A stretch of DNA of 64,000 nt, taken from Myxococcales bacterium. GTDB taxonomy: Bacteria; Myxococcota_A; Polyangia; Haliangiales; Haliangiaceae. The position numbers were made by a program, and so were the translations under genes. The stretch covers positions 1 to 64,000 of the forward strand of contig CANKMW010000041.1 in NCBI GenBank assembly GCA_947483555.1, written 5' to 3'. A model generated the notes under the pieces. The model worked only from the letters and a program-made list of their open reading frames with translations, was not told the DNA's origin and made no database searches. Shown here in pieces: positions 37,919-46,648 of this stretch (within the stretch, counting starts at the first letter, position 1; every line of letters begins with the position of its first letter).

Positions 37919-39748
37919 ATGGGCAAGAACCTGGGAGCGCAGGTGGTCGAGCTTCTCGAGCACGACCGCGTCGAACTGCGAGCCGCCGCCGCCACCGTCC
38001 TCGCCGCCGTCGGCGATGGCGATGCGACCGTCCACAAGGGACTGGTCGGCCGACTCGACGATGCCGACGCCATCGTGCGCCGCATCGCGCTCGAAGGGCT
38101 GGTCGCCCATGGCGCCACCGGCATCGCGCCCAACCTGGTCGCCATCCTCAAGCGCGACGACGAGGCCCTCGCCGAGCGGGCGGCGCAGGTCCTGGGCGCT
38201 CAGGGCGCCGCCGCCGAGGGATCGCTGCGCAAGGAGCTCGGCCACGGCCCGATCGGCGCCCGCCGCGCCATCGCGCAACTCCTGCTCCGGCGCGCCACCA
38301 TCCCCGCGATCGACGCCATCCTCGATCAGCTCGGCGACGCCGAGCTTGGCGAGCAAGCGTTGCAGCTCGTCCGTCACGAGCTCGACGGTGGCGACGACAA
38401 GCTGGCCGACCTGGTCCACAAGGCGGCGTCGGCGCGCGTCGGTGACGCCGGCAAGCGGCTCGACAAGGAGCTCGCCCGCGCCGAGAAGGACCACGAGAAA
38501 GCGGCCGCGACGCCGACCAAGGCCAAGGGCGGCAAGGGCGGCAAGAGCGCGAAGAAACCCAACGGCGCCGGGGCGTCGACGTTCGACGCCACCCGCGATC
38601 CGATCGTCGGGGCTGCGCTCGCCGAGCACACCGCGCTGCTGCGTCTCATCGGCTACCTCGCCCGTCCCACGTCGCAGCACTTGCTGGTCGCCCAGTCGGC
38701 CGACGACCGGCCGCGGGCGGTGCGGTTCGCCGCGATCTCGGCGTTGCGCCGCATCGTCGCTGCCAGCGAGGCCAAGGGCACCGAGTCGGCGATCGAGGCC
38801 TTGATCGAATACGCCGATGGAGACGATCTCGGCATCGCCCAGGCCGCCATCGATACGTTGCGCGGCGCCCGTATCCCCGAGCGGCTGGCCAAGCCGTTCG
38901 CGGCCCTGGCTCGGTCCAAGAACTCGGCGGCCCAGAAGCTGGCGATGGAGCGGCTTCCGGCCGGCGGCGGCGCCGCGGCGGTGAAGGCCCTGATCGACGC
39001 TCTCGGTGGCGACGACGTCACGGCGCGCGACGCCGCCGCGCGCGGCCTGGCCCGGGCCCCGGAGGCGGTGCTGCCGCTGGTTCGGGCGCTGCTCGCCTCG
39101 GAGGACGAACAGGCGGCGCGTCGGTACGCCGGTGCGCTGCGTTCGCATCGCGGTCACGTCTCGAGCACGGCCATCGAGGAGCTGGTCGCGGTGGCGCACC
39201 AGCACCTCGATGGTCACGGCAAGGGCAAGGCCACCGCCGATTCGATCCTGCTCGAGCGCATCGTCGGCGAGGTCATCGCCGACGTCGCACCCGAGAAACA
39301 CGTCGAGCTCCTGTTCGAGCGCGCCCGTCGCCTGCGCAAGGCTGGCAAGTCCCTGGAGGCGTTCGGCGCCCTCAAGCCGCTGCTGCGGAGCCGTGCCGAT
39401 CTCGACGCGGTCATCGACGACGAGGCCCGCTTCTTCCTGGCCGTGCTCGGCCTCAAGGCGGCCGGGCAGGGCATCCTGCGGGCGTCGCACGCCGACGATC
39501 CAGTGCTCGAACAGTTCGGGCGCCTGGCGGCGAGCGGCTTCCCGGTGGCCAAGAAGCTGGCGCGGGAGAAGGACGTCGAGGACGAGGAGATGTACGGCCT
39601 CGGCTTCCGCCTGCTCGAGTCGAGCGAGGAGAACGACAAGGAACTGGGCGCCGAGCTGCTCCAGGGCATCATCGATGAACGCCCGCGGTCCAAGCTGGCC
39701 AAAGCAGCCAAGAACAAGCTCAAGCTGACCGGTTACCTGGACGACTGA
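37919..39748 (+). CDS. HEAT-repeat protein
   Basis: 609 aa of HEAT-like helical pairs (VELLEHDRVELRAAAATVLAAVGDGD; KGLVGRLDDADAIVRRIALEGLVAHG; FAAISALRRIVAASE), with a Lys/Gly-rich linker around 200-220 (AKGGKGGKSAKKPNGAG). No signal or membrane segment. ATG 37919 is preceded by AAGGGGG. It is divergent from the 37077 gene across 158 nt. A scaffold-type protein; partner unknown. Confidence 0.7.
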   Translation: MGKNLGAQVVELLEHDRVELRAAAATVLAAVGDGDATVHKGLVGRLDDADAIVRRIALEGLVAHGATGIAPNLVAILKRDDEALAERAAQVLGAQGAAAEGSLRKELGHGPIGARRAIAQLLLRRATIPAIDAILDQLGDAELGEQALQLVRHELDGGDDKLADLVHKAASARVGDAGKRLDKELARAEKDHEKAAATPTKAKGGKGGKSAKKPNGAGASTFDATRDPIVGAALAEHTALLRLIGYLARPTSQHLLVAQSADDRPRAVRFAAISALRRIVAASEAKGTESAIEALIEYADGDDLGIAQAAIDTLRGARIPERLAKPFAALARSKNSAAQKLAMERLPAGGGAAAVKALIDALGGDDVTARDAAARGLARAPEAVLPLVRALLASEDEQAARRYAGALRSHRGHVSSTAIEELVAVAHQHLDGHGKGKATADSILLERIVGEVIADVAPEKHVELLFERARRLRKAGKSLEAFGALKPLLRSRADLDAVIDDEARFFLAVLGLKAAGQGILRASHADDPVLEQFGRLAASGFPVAKKLAREKDVEDEEMYGLGFRLLESSEENDKELGAELLQGIIDERPRSKLAKAAKNKLKLTGYLDD

Positions 39749-39820
39749 ACGCCGCGACTGAACAACGGAATTCCCGGATCTAAGCCGGCGCTCTCGACGC
39801 CGGCGGTGCAGTGGGCGCGC

Positions 39821-40198
39821 TCAGTACGGCGCGCTTCCGGCCCGGACGCGTTCGATGAGGGCCTCGAGGTTGGTCCTCGTGGGCTCGTCGAGCTCCACGA
39901 TTCGCACCCCGAAGCCGGTCGGGAAGGAGTCGGCCTCCGCACTGCCAGGGTCGACCACGCGCGCGACCACGACTTCGAGGGCGATGGTCTTGTCGTAGTC
40001 GAACAGCTCGATGTGCAGGCGCGACCCGAGCCGGAACGGATACGAATGCGCGACCCGCGTGTAGAGGAACAGTCCCGAACGCGACAGGTCCCGGGTCCGG
40101 AACACCAGCTCGTGTCCGCCCGCCGCCGCCTTCACGAAGGCATCGACCTGGACCCGTTCAGCATCGCGGCCCGACCCGGGAGCAGACACGGATCCCAT
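39821..40198 (-). CDS. PilZ-domain protein
   Basis: 125 aa. RVQVDAFVKAAAGGHELVFRTRDLSRSGLFLYT contains the PilZ D-x-S-x-x-G motif (DLSRSG), and GVRIVELDEPTRTNLEALI completes the barrel. The first-arginine motif is weakened to ERVQVD, so c-di-GMP binding may be poor. ATG 40198 is preferred; the frame is open to 40282. Divergent from the zinc-ribbon gene. Confidence 0.75.
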   Translation of the reverse strand: MGSVSAPGSGRDAERVQVDAFVKAAAGGHELVFRTRDLSRSGLFLYTRVAHSYPFRLGSRLHIELFDYDKTIALEVVVARVVDPGSAEADSFPTGFGVRIVELDEPTRTNLEALIERVRAGSAPY

Positions 40199-40311
40199 GG
40201 TAGCAGAGCCAGCCGGCGTTCTGGTAGGGCGCCACCGGCCATCGGGCCCCGGCGCCGGTGGTCGGTCCATGGAAATGGGCAACGTGGCGTGCTACTGCTT
40301 GGGGCGGATCG

Positions 40312-42987
40312 ATGGACGTCCGCTGCGAGAAGTGCAACACGGAATACGAGCTGGATGAGTCCCGGCTCAAGCCCGGCGGCGTGACCGTAAAGTGCACGAC
40401 CTGCGGGCACATGTTCAAGATCCGCAAGCGGTCGCCGACCCAGAGCGGGGTCCCGGCCCGCCCGGTCACCAACGCGCCGCCTCACGGTTCGGCGGCGTCG
40501 GCCCCGCCGCGGGCGGGGTCGGCAGGGCCGACGCCAGCGCCGGCACCACCTGCGCCGTCGCGAGGCGTTCCGCAAGAGCGGGCCCAGACTGGCTCCGGCC
40601 CGGTCAGTGGACCGATCGGCGGTGAAGGCGACCGCCAGTGGGTGCTCCGCCTCGACAACGGCGAGACGCGGTCGTGTCGCGAGCTCGGCACGTTGCAGCA
40701 GTGGATCATCACCGGGCTGGTGTCGCGCGATTCGATGATCTCGCGCAGCGGCAAGACCTGGAAGCGGCTCGGTGACATCGCCGAGCTGTCGTCCTTCTTC
40801 ATCGTCGCCCAGGAAGCGCGCGATGCCCGCGATCACCGCGACTCCGGTCGCATCACCCCGACCCGGGTTCCGGCGGTCGGCGTCGCCGCCATCAAGACGC
40901 CGGAGCGCGAGACAGTGGTCGAGCCGATGCGCGTGCCGATCACCGGCCGTAACCTCGCGCCGCCGCCGCCGCCGGCATCGACGCAGCGCCAGCCCACGTC
41001 GCCGGCGCCGGTCGCGCCACCGCCACGGCTGACGTCGGCCGGGGCCGCCGTGGCGCCCCCACGTCCGGCGATGTCGACGCCGCCCCCGCCGCCGCGTCCG
41101 CTGGCGAGCGCCGCGGCGGCGCCAACGCTACCTGCGCACGCGCCGACCATGGTGCCGAACCTACCGGCCGTGATCCCCGACGTACCGTCACGCCCGGTGG
41201 CGAGCCCGTCGCGCCCGGCGCCACCGCCGCCGCGTTCGACGGCGGTCGCCGCCGCGAGCGCTCCGCTGCCGCCACCGCCGGCGGTCGCGGCGATTCCGCC
41301 GCCCGCGCAGCGCTCCACCGGTGCCTGGGTGACCGACGACGTCCGCCCGCTGGCCGACGAGCTCGAAGGCGAGGGGCCTCGTCGTGGCGCCGTGCGCTCG
41401 ACCGGCCAAGACAACAACTTCGGCGGCGTGGTGCGCCCGGTGCCGACCGATGACGTCGCCTTCGCCGGTGGCCTGAACGCCCGCCGTGACGATGGCGACA
41501 ACTACGATCCGTTCGCGGACGACGAGCCGCCGCGCCGACGTGGTGCCGGTCTGTGGATCGCGCTGGGCTCGCTGGTCGTGATCGGCGCCGCGGCCGGGGT
41601 GGTGTACTTCACCGTGTTGCGGCCGGCGCCGAACCGATCGGATCAGGTCGCCGACGCCGGCCTGGTCGCCGCCGTGGTCGTCGATGCCGGCGCGGTCGCG
41701 GCCGGCCCCGATGCCGCCGTGGTGTCGCCGGCCGACGATCTGCTCGACCAGGCGCGGGTCCAGCTGGGGCGCGACTCGAGCGCAGCGCTGTCGGCGGCGG
41801 AGAAGTTGCTGGCCGATGGTGGTCGCGCCGACGCCACCACGCTGGGGATGCGCGCGCGCCTGATCTCGGCGCAGGCCCAGATCATCGAGGACGAGGCCGA
41901 GCTGGCCACCGATTCGAAGACCGCCGAAAAGGTCCGGCGTCAAGGCAAGCAGCTGGTGCTGAGCGCGCTCGGTCTGGCCCAGCGTGCGATCAAGGCTGGC
42001 AACGGCAACGCGCTCGCCAACGTGGCGATGGCTGACGTGCTGCGCTTGCAGGGCAAGCCGATGAAGGATCTGCGCCGCTACCTCGACACCGCGCGCCAGG
42101 CGGCGCCCGGCGATCACGAGGCCGGGCTGGTCGAGGCGCTGACCGCGCTGCGCGACAAGGACTACGATCGCGCCATCGAGCTCCTGCGCGGGCTCGATCA
42201 AGGGTCGCTCGAAGGTACCGGCGACGTGCGGCCACGCTGGCACCTGGCCCGGGTCGCGTTCGCGCAACGCAAGCAGGACGACGCGCGCAGCGCGGCCGCC
42301 GCCGTCGTCGCGGCCCAACCCGAGCACGGCGGCGCGCGCGCGATGCTGGCGCGCCTGGGCGCGGTCGCCGTCGATCCGATGCCGGACGAGGATGTCGACG
42401 CCGGTGTCGGCGCGGGATCAGCCGCCGGCGGCCCCGACGCTGGCAGCAGCTCGGGCTCGGGCTCGGGTGCGGTCAGCGGCAACGACTACGACAAGCTGCT
42501 CGCCAAGGCCAACAAGCTGGCCGAGGTCGACTGTGGCCAGGCGATGCCGTACTTCACGCGCGCGCTCGAGGTTCAGCCCAACGGCGTCGAGGCGCTGAGC
42601 GGCATGGGCTTCTGCCACATCGACGCCAAGCAGTTCGCATCGGCGCATTCGAAGTTCCGGGCCGCGCTCGGCATCTCGCCCCGCTTCGAGCGCGCGTTGT
42701 GGGGTGTGGCGGAGGCGTACCAGCAACAGGGGCGCACCGACCTGGCGATCGGTGCCTACGAGAAGTACCTCGAGGTCTATCCCAACGGTGCCGCGGCGCA
42801 GCGACAGCTCGAGCGCCTGAAGGGCACTGGCGGCGGCACACCCACGCCTCCCGAGGGTGGCGGTGGCGGTGGCGGCGGCAGCGGCAGCGATGGCACCGGC
42901 AGCGCGGAAAAGCCGGTCGATCCGCCGAAGCCCGATGAGCCCAAGCCGGATCCTGTGCCGAGCCCCGACCCTGGCGCGCCACCCTGA
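40312..42987 (+). CDS. Zinc-ribbon / GYF_2-like / TPR membrane protein
   Basis: 891 aa. N-terminal MJ0042-type zinc ribbon (Cys5, Cys8, Cys28, Cys31), then at about 100-160 a GYF_2/DUF4339-like segment (WVLRLDNGETRSCRELGTLQQWIITGLVSRDSMISRSGKTW). A long Pro/Ala linker follows, one membrane helix at 414-437 and periplasmic TPRs (about 480-860), ending in a Gly- and Pro-rich tail. The cytoplasmic zinc-ribbon plus GYF plus membrane order recalls the gliding-motility protein GltJ of Myxococcus, but no other motility genes are nearby. ATG 40312 is chosen because the zinc ribbon begins at residue 2. Confidence 0.75.
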   Translation: MDVRCEKCNTEYELDESRLKPGGVTVKCTTCGHMFKIRKRSPTQSGVPARPVTNAPPHGSAASAPPRAGSAGPTPAPAPPAPSRGVPQERAQTGSGPVSGPIGGEGDRQWVLRLDNGETRSCRELGTLQQWIITGLVSRDSMISRSGKTWKRLGDIAELSSFFIVAQEARDARDHRDSGRITPTRVPAVGVAAIKTPERETVVEPMRVPITGRNLAPPPPPASTQRQPTSPAPVAPPPRLTSAGAAVAPPRPAMSTPPPPPRPLASAAAAPTLPAHAPTMVPNLPAVIPDVPSRPVASPSRPAPPPPRSTAVAAASAPLPPPPAVAAIPPPAQRSTGAWVTDDVRPLADELEGEGPRRGAVRSTGQDNNFGGVVRPVPTDDVAFAGGLNARRDDGDNYDPFADDEPPRRRGAGLWIALGSLVVIGAAAGVVYFTVLRPAPNRSDQVADAGLVAAVVVDAGAVAAGPDAAVVSPADDLLDQARVQLGRDSSAALSAAEKLLADGGRADATTLGMRARLISAQAQIIEDEAELATDSKTAEKVRRQGKQLVLSALGLAQRAIKAGNGNALANVAMADVLRLQGKPMKDLRRYLDTARQAAPGDHEAGLVEALTALRDKDYDRAIELLRGLDQGSLEGTGDVRPRWHLARVAFAQRKQDDARSAAAAVVAAQPEHGGARAMLARLGAVAVDPMPDEDVDAGVGAGSAAGGPDAGSSSGSGSGAVSGNDYDKLLAKANKLAEVDCGQAMPYFTRALEVQPNGVEALSGMGFCHIDAKQFASAHSKFRAALGISPRFERALWGVAEAYQQQGRTDLAIGAYEKYLEVYPNGAAAQRQLERLKGTGGGTPTPPEGGGGGGGGSGSDGTGSAEKPVDPPKPDEPKPDPVPSPDPGAPP

Positions 42988-43030
42988 CGCAGTCCCTGGC
43001 GCGCCACCCTGACGCAGTCCCTGACGCAGT
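42969..43030 (+). repeat. 25-bp tandem repeat across a stop codon
   Basis: Copies at 42969-42993 and 42994-43018 plus a 12-bp partial copy at 43019-43030. The TGA at 42985-42987 lies in the first copy and is repeated in the second. Confidence 0.8.
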
Positions 43031-43044
43031 CGACGAGGAAGCCA

Positions 43045-44991
43045 ATGACGCGATCATTTTTGTGGGCGCATGTGCTCGGCGTCGCCGTGCTGGCCGTGGC
43101 CTGCGGCGACGACAAGCCCAACTGGACGCCGCCCGCAGCGGAGTCGGATCCGTGGGGCGGTGGTGGCGGCGGTGGCGGCGGCGGTGGTGGCGGCGGCGGG
43201 GGTGGCGGCGGGCTCGGCGGCTTCGGAGATCCGATGGCGATGCTCAAGAACGTCGCCGAGAGCATCGGCAAACCCGGCCCCTACGAGGCACCGGCATCGA
43301 GCGCGGGCTTCGATGACAAACAGCCTCACCTCGGCGTGGTGACGCTGGCGGGCGACGTCGCCGAGCTGGACAGCTTCTCGTGGACCAGCGGGCCGAGCGA
43401 TGCGCTCCAGGTGCGCCGGCTCGGTGAGCGGCTGCGCGAGCTCGCCGGCCAGCGCGAGCTCGGCGGGCTGGTGCTGCGCGTCGACGGTCTGTCGGTGTCG
43501 CTGCCCGACGCCGCCGAGGTCCATGCCGCGCTGCTGGCGTACAAGGCCAGCGGCAAGAAGCTCTACTGCCACACCGAGTCGGCGTCGAACGCCGAATACA
43601 TGGTGCTGTCGGCGTGCGACCGCATCGGGTTGGCGCCGACCGGCGGCCTCATGGTGTCGGGCCCGGCGGCGATGCCGGTGCACCTCAAGGGCTTGCTCGA
43701 CCAGCTCGGCATCACCGCCGATTTCCTGCACGTCGGCGCGTACAAGGGCGCCGCCGAGCCGCTGACCCGCGATCGGCCGTCGAAGGAGATGGAGGAGACG
43801 ATCGGCGCGATCCTCGATCGCGAGTACGCGTCGATGGTCGAGACGATCGCGAGCGGGCGCAAGCTGACCCCTGACGCCGTGAAGGCACTCATCGACCAGG
43901 CCTTGTTCACCTCCGACCAGGCGCTGGCCGCCAAGCTGGTCGACGTGGTCGAGACGTTCGAGGCCTTTCGCGACGGTGCCGCCGCCGGCGGTGGGTGGAC
44001 CAAGCTCGCGGTCGAAGAGAAGGATGACGATGTCGCGGGCATGATGAAGGTGATGCGCTTCCTGGGCGCGGTGCCGACGCCGCGCCCGACCGAGGCGCAC
44101 GTCGCGCTGGTCTACGCGGTCGGCGACGTCGTCGATGGTGATGGCGATGGCATCGTCGGTGCGCGTCAGGAGATCGCGTCGCGCACGCTGGTGCCGGCGC
44201 TGCGCGTGCTGGCCGCCGATGACAACGTCAAGGCGGTGGTGCTGCGCATCGACTCCGGCGGCGGCAGCGCGCTGGCGTCGGAGTTGATCTGGCACGCCGT
44301 CGCCGAGGTCAAGGCCAAGAAGCCCGTGGTGGTGTCGATGAGCGACGTCGCGGCGTCGGGTGGCTACTACATCGCGTGTGGCGCCACCAAGATCTACGCG
44401 CTGCCCGACACCCTCACCGGCTCGATCGGTGTGGTCGGCGGCAAGCTGGCGCCGAGCGGCGCGCTGGCCAAGATCGGCGTGACCACGTTCCCGATGGGGC
44501 GCGGCAAGCGCGCGACCATGATGGCCAACCTGGGACCGTGGACTGCCGACGAACGGGCCGCGGTGCAGGCGTCGATGCAGGCCATCTACGACGTCTTCGT
44601 CGGCCGGGTCGCCACCGGCCGCGGCAAGACCGTCGCCGAGGTTCACGCCATCGCCCAGGGCCGGGTGTGGACCGGCACCGACGCCAAGCGTCTGGGCCTG
44701 GTCGACGAGCTCGGCGGCCTCGACGCGGCGCTCGCCGACGCCCGCGCGCTCGGCAAGGTCGACGCCGATGCCGCGCTCGAGGTCTACCCGCCCACGTTGA
44801 CGTTGCGCGACCTGTTTTCCGGCTTCGGCGAGGTCCACCTGCCGTTCGGGCTGTCGACGGCGGTCGCCGCCGCCGCCCGCGACGTCTCGCCCGAGGTCGC
44901 CGAGGTGATGGTGCGAACGCTGCGCCAGCTGGTCCGCTTCCGCGACGAGCGCGTGCAGGCGGTGACGATGTTCCCGGTGGTGCTGCGCTAG
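43045..44991 (+). CDS. sppA: SppA-type signal peptide peptidase, lipoprotein
   Basis: 648 aa. Lipobox AVLAVAC with Cys20, then 19 consecutive glycines (38-56) as a linker. Two tandem S49 peptidase domains: Lys234 (AYKGAAEPLTRDRPS) in the first and Ser438 (SDVAASGGYYIACGA) in the second match the catalytic Lys/Ser dyad of E. coli SppA. Usual SppA is an inner-membrane protein; here a lipid anchor replaces the membrane helix. GAGGAA precedes the ATG. It would digest leftover signal peptides or lipoprotein fragments in the envelope. Confidence 0.9.
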   Translation: MTRSFLWAHVLGVAVLAVACGDDKPNWTPPAAESDPWGGGGGGGGGGGGGGGGGGGLGGFGDPMAMLKNVAESIGKPGPYEAPASSAGFDDKQPHLGVVTLAGDVAELDSFSWTSGPSDALQVRRLGERLRELAGQRELGGLVLRVDGLSVSLPDAAEVHAALLAYKASGKKLYCHTESASNAEYMVLSACDRIGLAPTGGLMVSGPAAMPVHLKGLLDQLGITADFLHVGAYKGAAEPLTRDRPSKEMEETIGAILDREYASMVETIASGRKLTPDAVKALIDQALFTSDQALAAKLVDVVETFEAFRDGAAAGGGWTKLAVEEKDDDVAGMMKVMRFLGAVPTPRPTEAHVALVYAVGDVVDGDGDGIVGARQEIASRTLVPALRVLAADDNVKAVVLRIDSGGGSALASELIWHAVAEVKAKKPVVVSMSDVAASGGYYIACGATKIYALPDTLTGSIGVVGGKLAPSGALAKIGVTTFPMGRGKRATMMANLGPWTADERAAVQASMQAIYDVFVGRVATGRGKTVAEVHAIAQGRVWTGTDAKRLGLVDELGGLDAALADARALGKVDADAALEVYPPTLTLRDLFSGFGEVHLPFGLSTAVAAAARDVSPEVAEVMVRTLRQLVRFRDERVQAVTMFPVVLR

Positions 44992-45045
44992 CAGCAATGC
45001 CGATCAGTTAGCGTCAAGTGATCGAGATGAGCCACGTTTCCGCTC

Positions 45046-45178
45046 GTCCTGAGCGAAACGCGAGCGCATGCGAGCGTGAGTCGAAGGACGTACTCCGTCG
45101 AGGCTTCGCCCTTCGACTCGGCCGCTGCGCGGCCTCGCTCAGGGCGAACGGGGGTGGAAGTGATCGACATGATTGGAC
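45046..45178. repeat. Second copy of the dispersed repeat, inverted
   Basis: Read on the minus strand, about 45178-45103 gives the order seen at 4412-4488: TCGATCACTTCCACC, CGCCCTGAGCGAGG, GCCGAGTCGAAGGGC. The segment 45046-45095 is a partial opposing arm. The rest of 44992-45214 holds no gene I can support. Confidence 0.65.
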
Positions 45179-45214
45179 TGACGTCGCTAAGTGACTGGCA
45201 TTGGCGCTAGGAGG

Positions 45215-45432
45215 CGCTAGGAGCGTGTTGGAGTAATGCTCGTTCGGGCGTGAGGCAGCGGCAGGTCTGCCGCGGCGGCTCACACCGCCGGGCGGCTCAG
45301 GCCGGCTGCGCGCGGTGGAGCTTGAGCAGGTTGTGGCAGAGCGTCATCAACGACCACTCGCCACGAAAAAATCGATCTCGATCGCTTACGCGCCAACCGA
45401 TCGAGATTGGGGAGTCCAACACGCTCCTAGCG
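45215..45432. mobile_element. 218-bp insertion-sequence remnant with intact 18-bp terminal inverted repeats
   Basis: CGCTAGGAGCGTGTTGGA (45215-45232) is the exact reverse complement of TCCAACACGCTCCTAGCG (45415-45432). Between them lies only the 3' end of a transposase gene on the minus strand. The element is far too short to be active on its own but could be moved by a full-length relative. Confidence 0.7.
45297..45375 (-). pseudogene. C-terminal fragment of a DDE transposase
   Basis: The minus-strand reading gives DRDRFFRGEWSLMTLCHNLL followed by KLHRAQPA. The pattern RGEWSL...HNLLKLHR closes many IS1182-like DDE transposases. The rest of the gene is missing. Confidence 0.6.
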
Positions 45433-45546
45433 AGCTGCAAATACGATCTTGCCGACGTGGCGCAGTACCAGATCGGCCGCTGCGTGCACGATCCCCTGCA
45501 CCTCGAACGTTGGGCGCACGATGCTCTCCACCTCGAACGTCTCGCC
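45427..45546 (-). pseudogene. Possible 3' remnant of a zinc-type alcohol dehydrogenase gene
   Basis: One minus-strand frame reads VRPTFEVQGIVHAAADLVLR then HVGKIVFAAR and a TAG at 45427-45429. HVGKIV near the end is typical of zinc-type dehydrogenases and quinone reductases. The TAG lies in the right inverted repeat of the IS remnant, so the gene may have been cut by that insertion. Very short, weak evidence. Confidence 0.3.
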
Positions 45547-45590
45547 GACCGAGCCGCCGGCTGGCGAGACGGGCTCGGCATCGAGCGCGA

Positions 45591-46259
45591 TCAGGAGGCG
45601 CCGGCGTCCGCGTCGGCGTTCGTCACAGCCGGCGTGACCAGGTCACAGCCGGCGTGGTCGACGGTGCATCGATACCCCGGGCCACAGGTCCACATCCGCG
45701 AGCCTGGCGTGGTCTCGTGGCACCTGCGACGGCAGGTACCGTCGTCGCACACCAGGCCACCGTCACAGGTGCCGATCAACACGGCGGCGGTGGTGGTCCG
45801 GCACCATTGGTCTTGCTTGCCGAGCAGGCCGGAGTCCCTGGCTGAGGCCCAGGCGGCCGGGTCGCGGGTGGAGATCGCTTCCTGGCGGCGGCGCTGCGCG
45901 CCGAGGGCGGCCTGGTCGGCGGTCCACGCCCGCTGCGCCTGCTCGCACCGGCCGATGCGGGACGCGCCGACGCCGGCGCTGAGCACGAACGGAGCGGCGA
46001 TGATCGCGCCGACGGCGAAGACCTTCGGCTCGAACGTGTCGCCGCACTCCGGGTCCACGCAGTCGAAGCCTTGAAACGACGCTGCGGCGTAGGCGGTGAG
46101 CAGGACGCCGATCGCGGCGACGATGTCGACGGCGGGCAGGGCGTACGACCGTGTGCATGGCGGCAGTGCGTCGGCGGTGCCGGTGGTTGGGCCCTTGACC
46201 CCGACCGTCGAACACGAGATCGACAGGGCCAAGACGGTGAGCGTCCAGCGTGGATGCAC
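45591..46259 (-). CDS. Putative lipoprotein with cysteine-rich tail
   Basis: 222 aa. Signal with lipobox-like LALSISC (Cys16), two hydrophobic segments (VDIVAAIGVLLTAYAAASF; FAVGAIIAAPFVLSAGVGA), a helical middle (AQRAWTADQAALGAQRRRQEA) and a cysteine-rich end (GTCDGGLVCDDGTCRRRC; MWTCGPGYRCTVDHAGC). GTG start with TAGGAT 6 nt upstream on the minus strand. Function unknown; the C-terminal Cys pattern resembles small disulfide modules of myxobacterial surface proteins. Confidence 0.6.
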   Translation of the reverse strand: MHPRWTLTVLALSISCSTVGVKGPTTGTADALPPCTRSYALPAVDIVAAIGVLLTAYAAASFQGFDCVDPECGDTFEPKVFAVGAIIAAPFVLSAGVGASRIGRCEQAQRAWTADQAALGAQRRRQEAISTRDPAAWASARDSGLLGKQDQWCRTTTAAVLIGTCDGGLVCDDGTCRRRCHETTPGSRMWTCGPGYRCTVDHAGCDLVTPAVTNADADAGAS

Positions 46260-46381
46260 GGCCGCATCCTAACATGGTCGTCGCGACCGCCGCAATCGCG
46301 GCGCGTGTCCGGTCGGGCCGCGATCCTGCGCCGCGATCCAGCCCATGGTGACGAACTGAGGCGCCCGATCTGTCGCGTCGG

Positions 46382-46648
46382 TCACCGCCGGGACGGCACG
46401 GCGAGCCGGTGGTCGGCGTGCTCGCACGCGTTGCCGAAGTGGCTGTTCGTCGCACGCTCGAGCGCCTGCAGCCCGAGTGACGCGAGGAAGCGCATGTCCT
46501 TGCGCGGGTGCTCGCGGTGACGCTCGAAGTACGGTCGAGCGCGGGCGTCCGGCAGGTGGCGCGAACAGGCGTGGGCCAGCGCGATGAAGATCTCGCGGTA
46601 GACCTTGGCGTCGAGCTCGCGATCGAGCGCGCGCATCAGCTCGGTCAT
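46382..46648 (-). CDS. Small helical protein coupled to the Imm51-like gene
   Basis: 88 aa, cytoplasmic, mainly helical (LMRALDRELDAKVYREIFIALAHA; MRFLASLGLQALERATNSHFG). Unknown family. Its ATG overlaps the stop of the upstream gene (ATGA), so it is translated with it. Confidence 0.5.
   Translation of the reverse strand: MTELMRALDRELDAKVYREIFIALAHACSRHLPDARARPYFERHREHPRKDMRFLASLGLQALERATNSHFGNACEHADHRLAVPSRR

Noticed and set aside
45014..45283. An 89-codon minus-strand frame in the repeat region
   Set aside because: It lies across the dispersed repeat and an IS end and shows no protein-like features.
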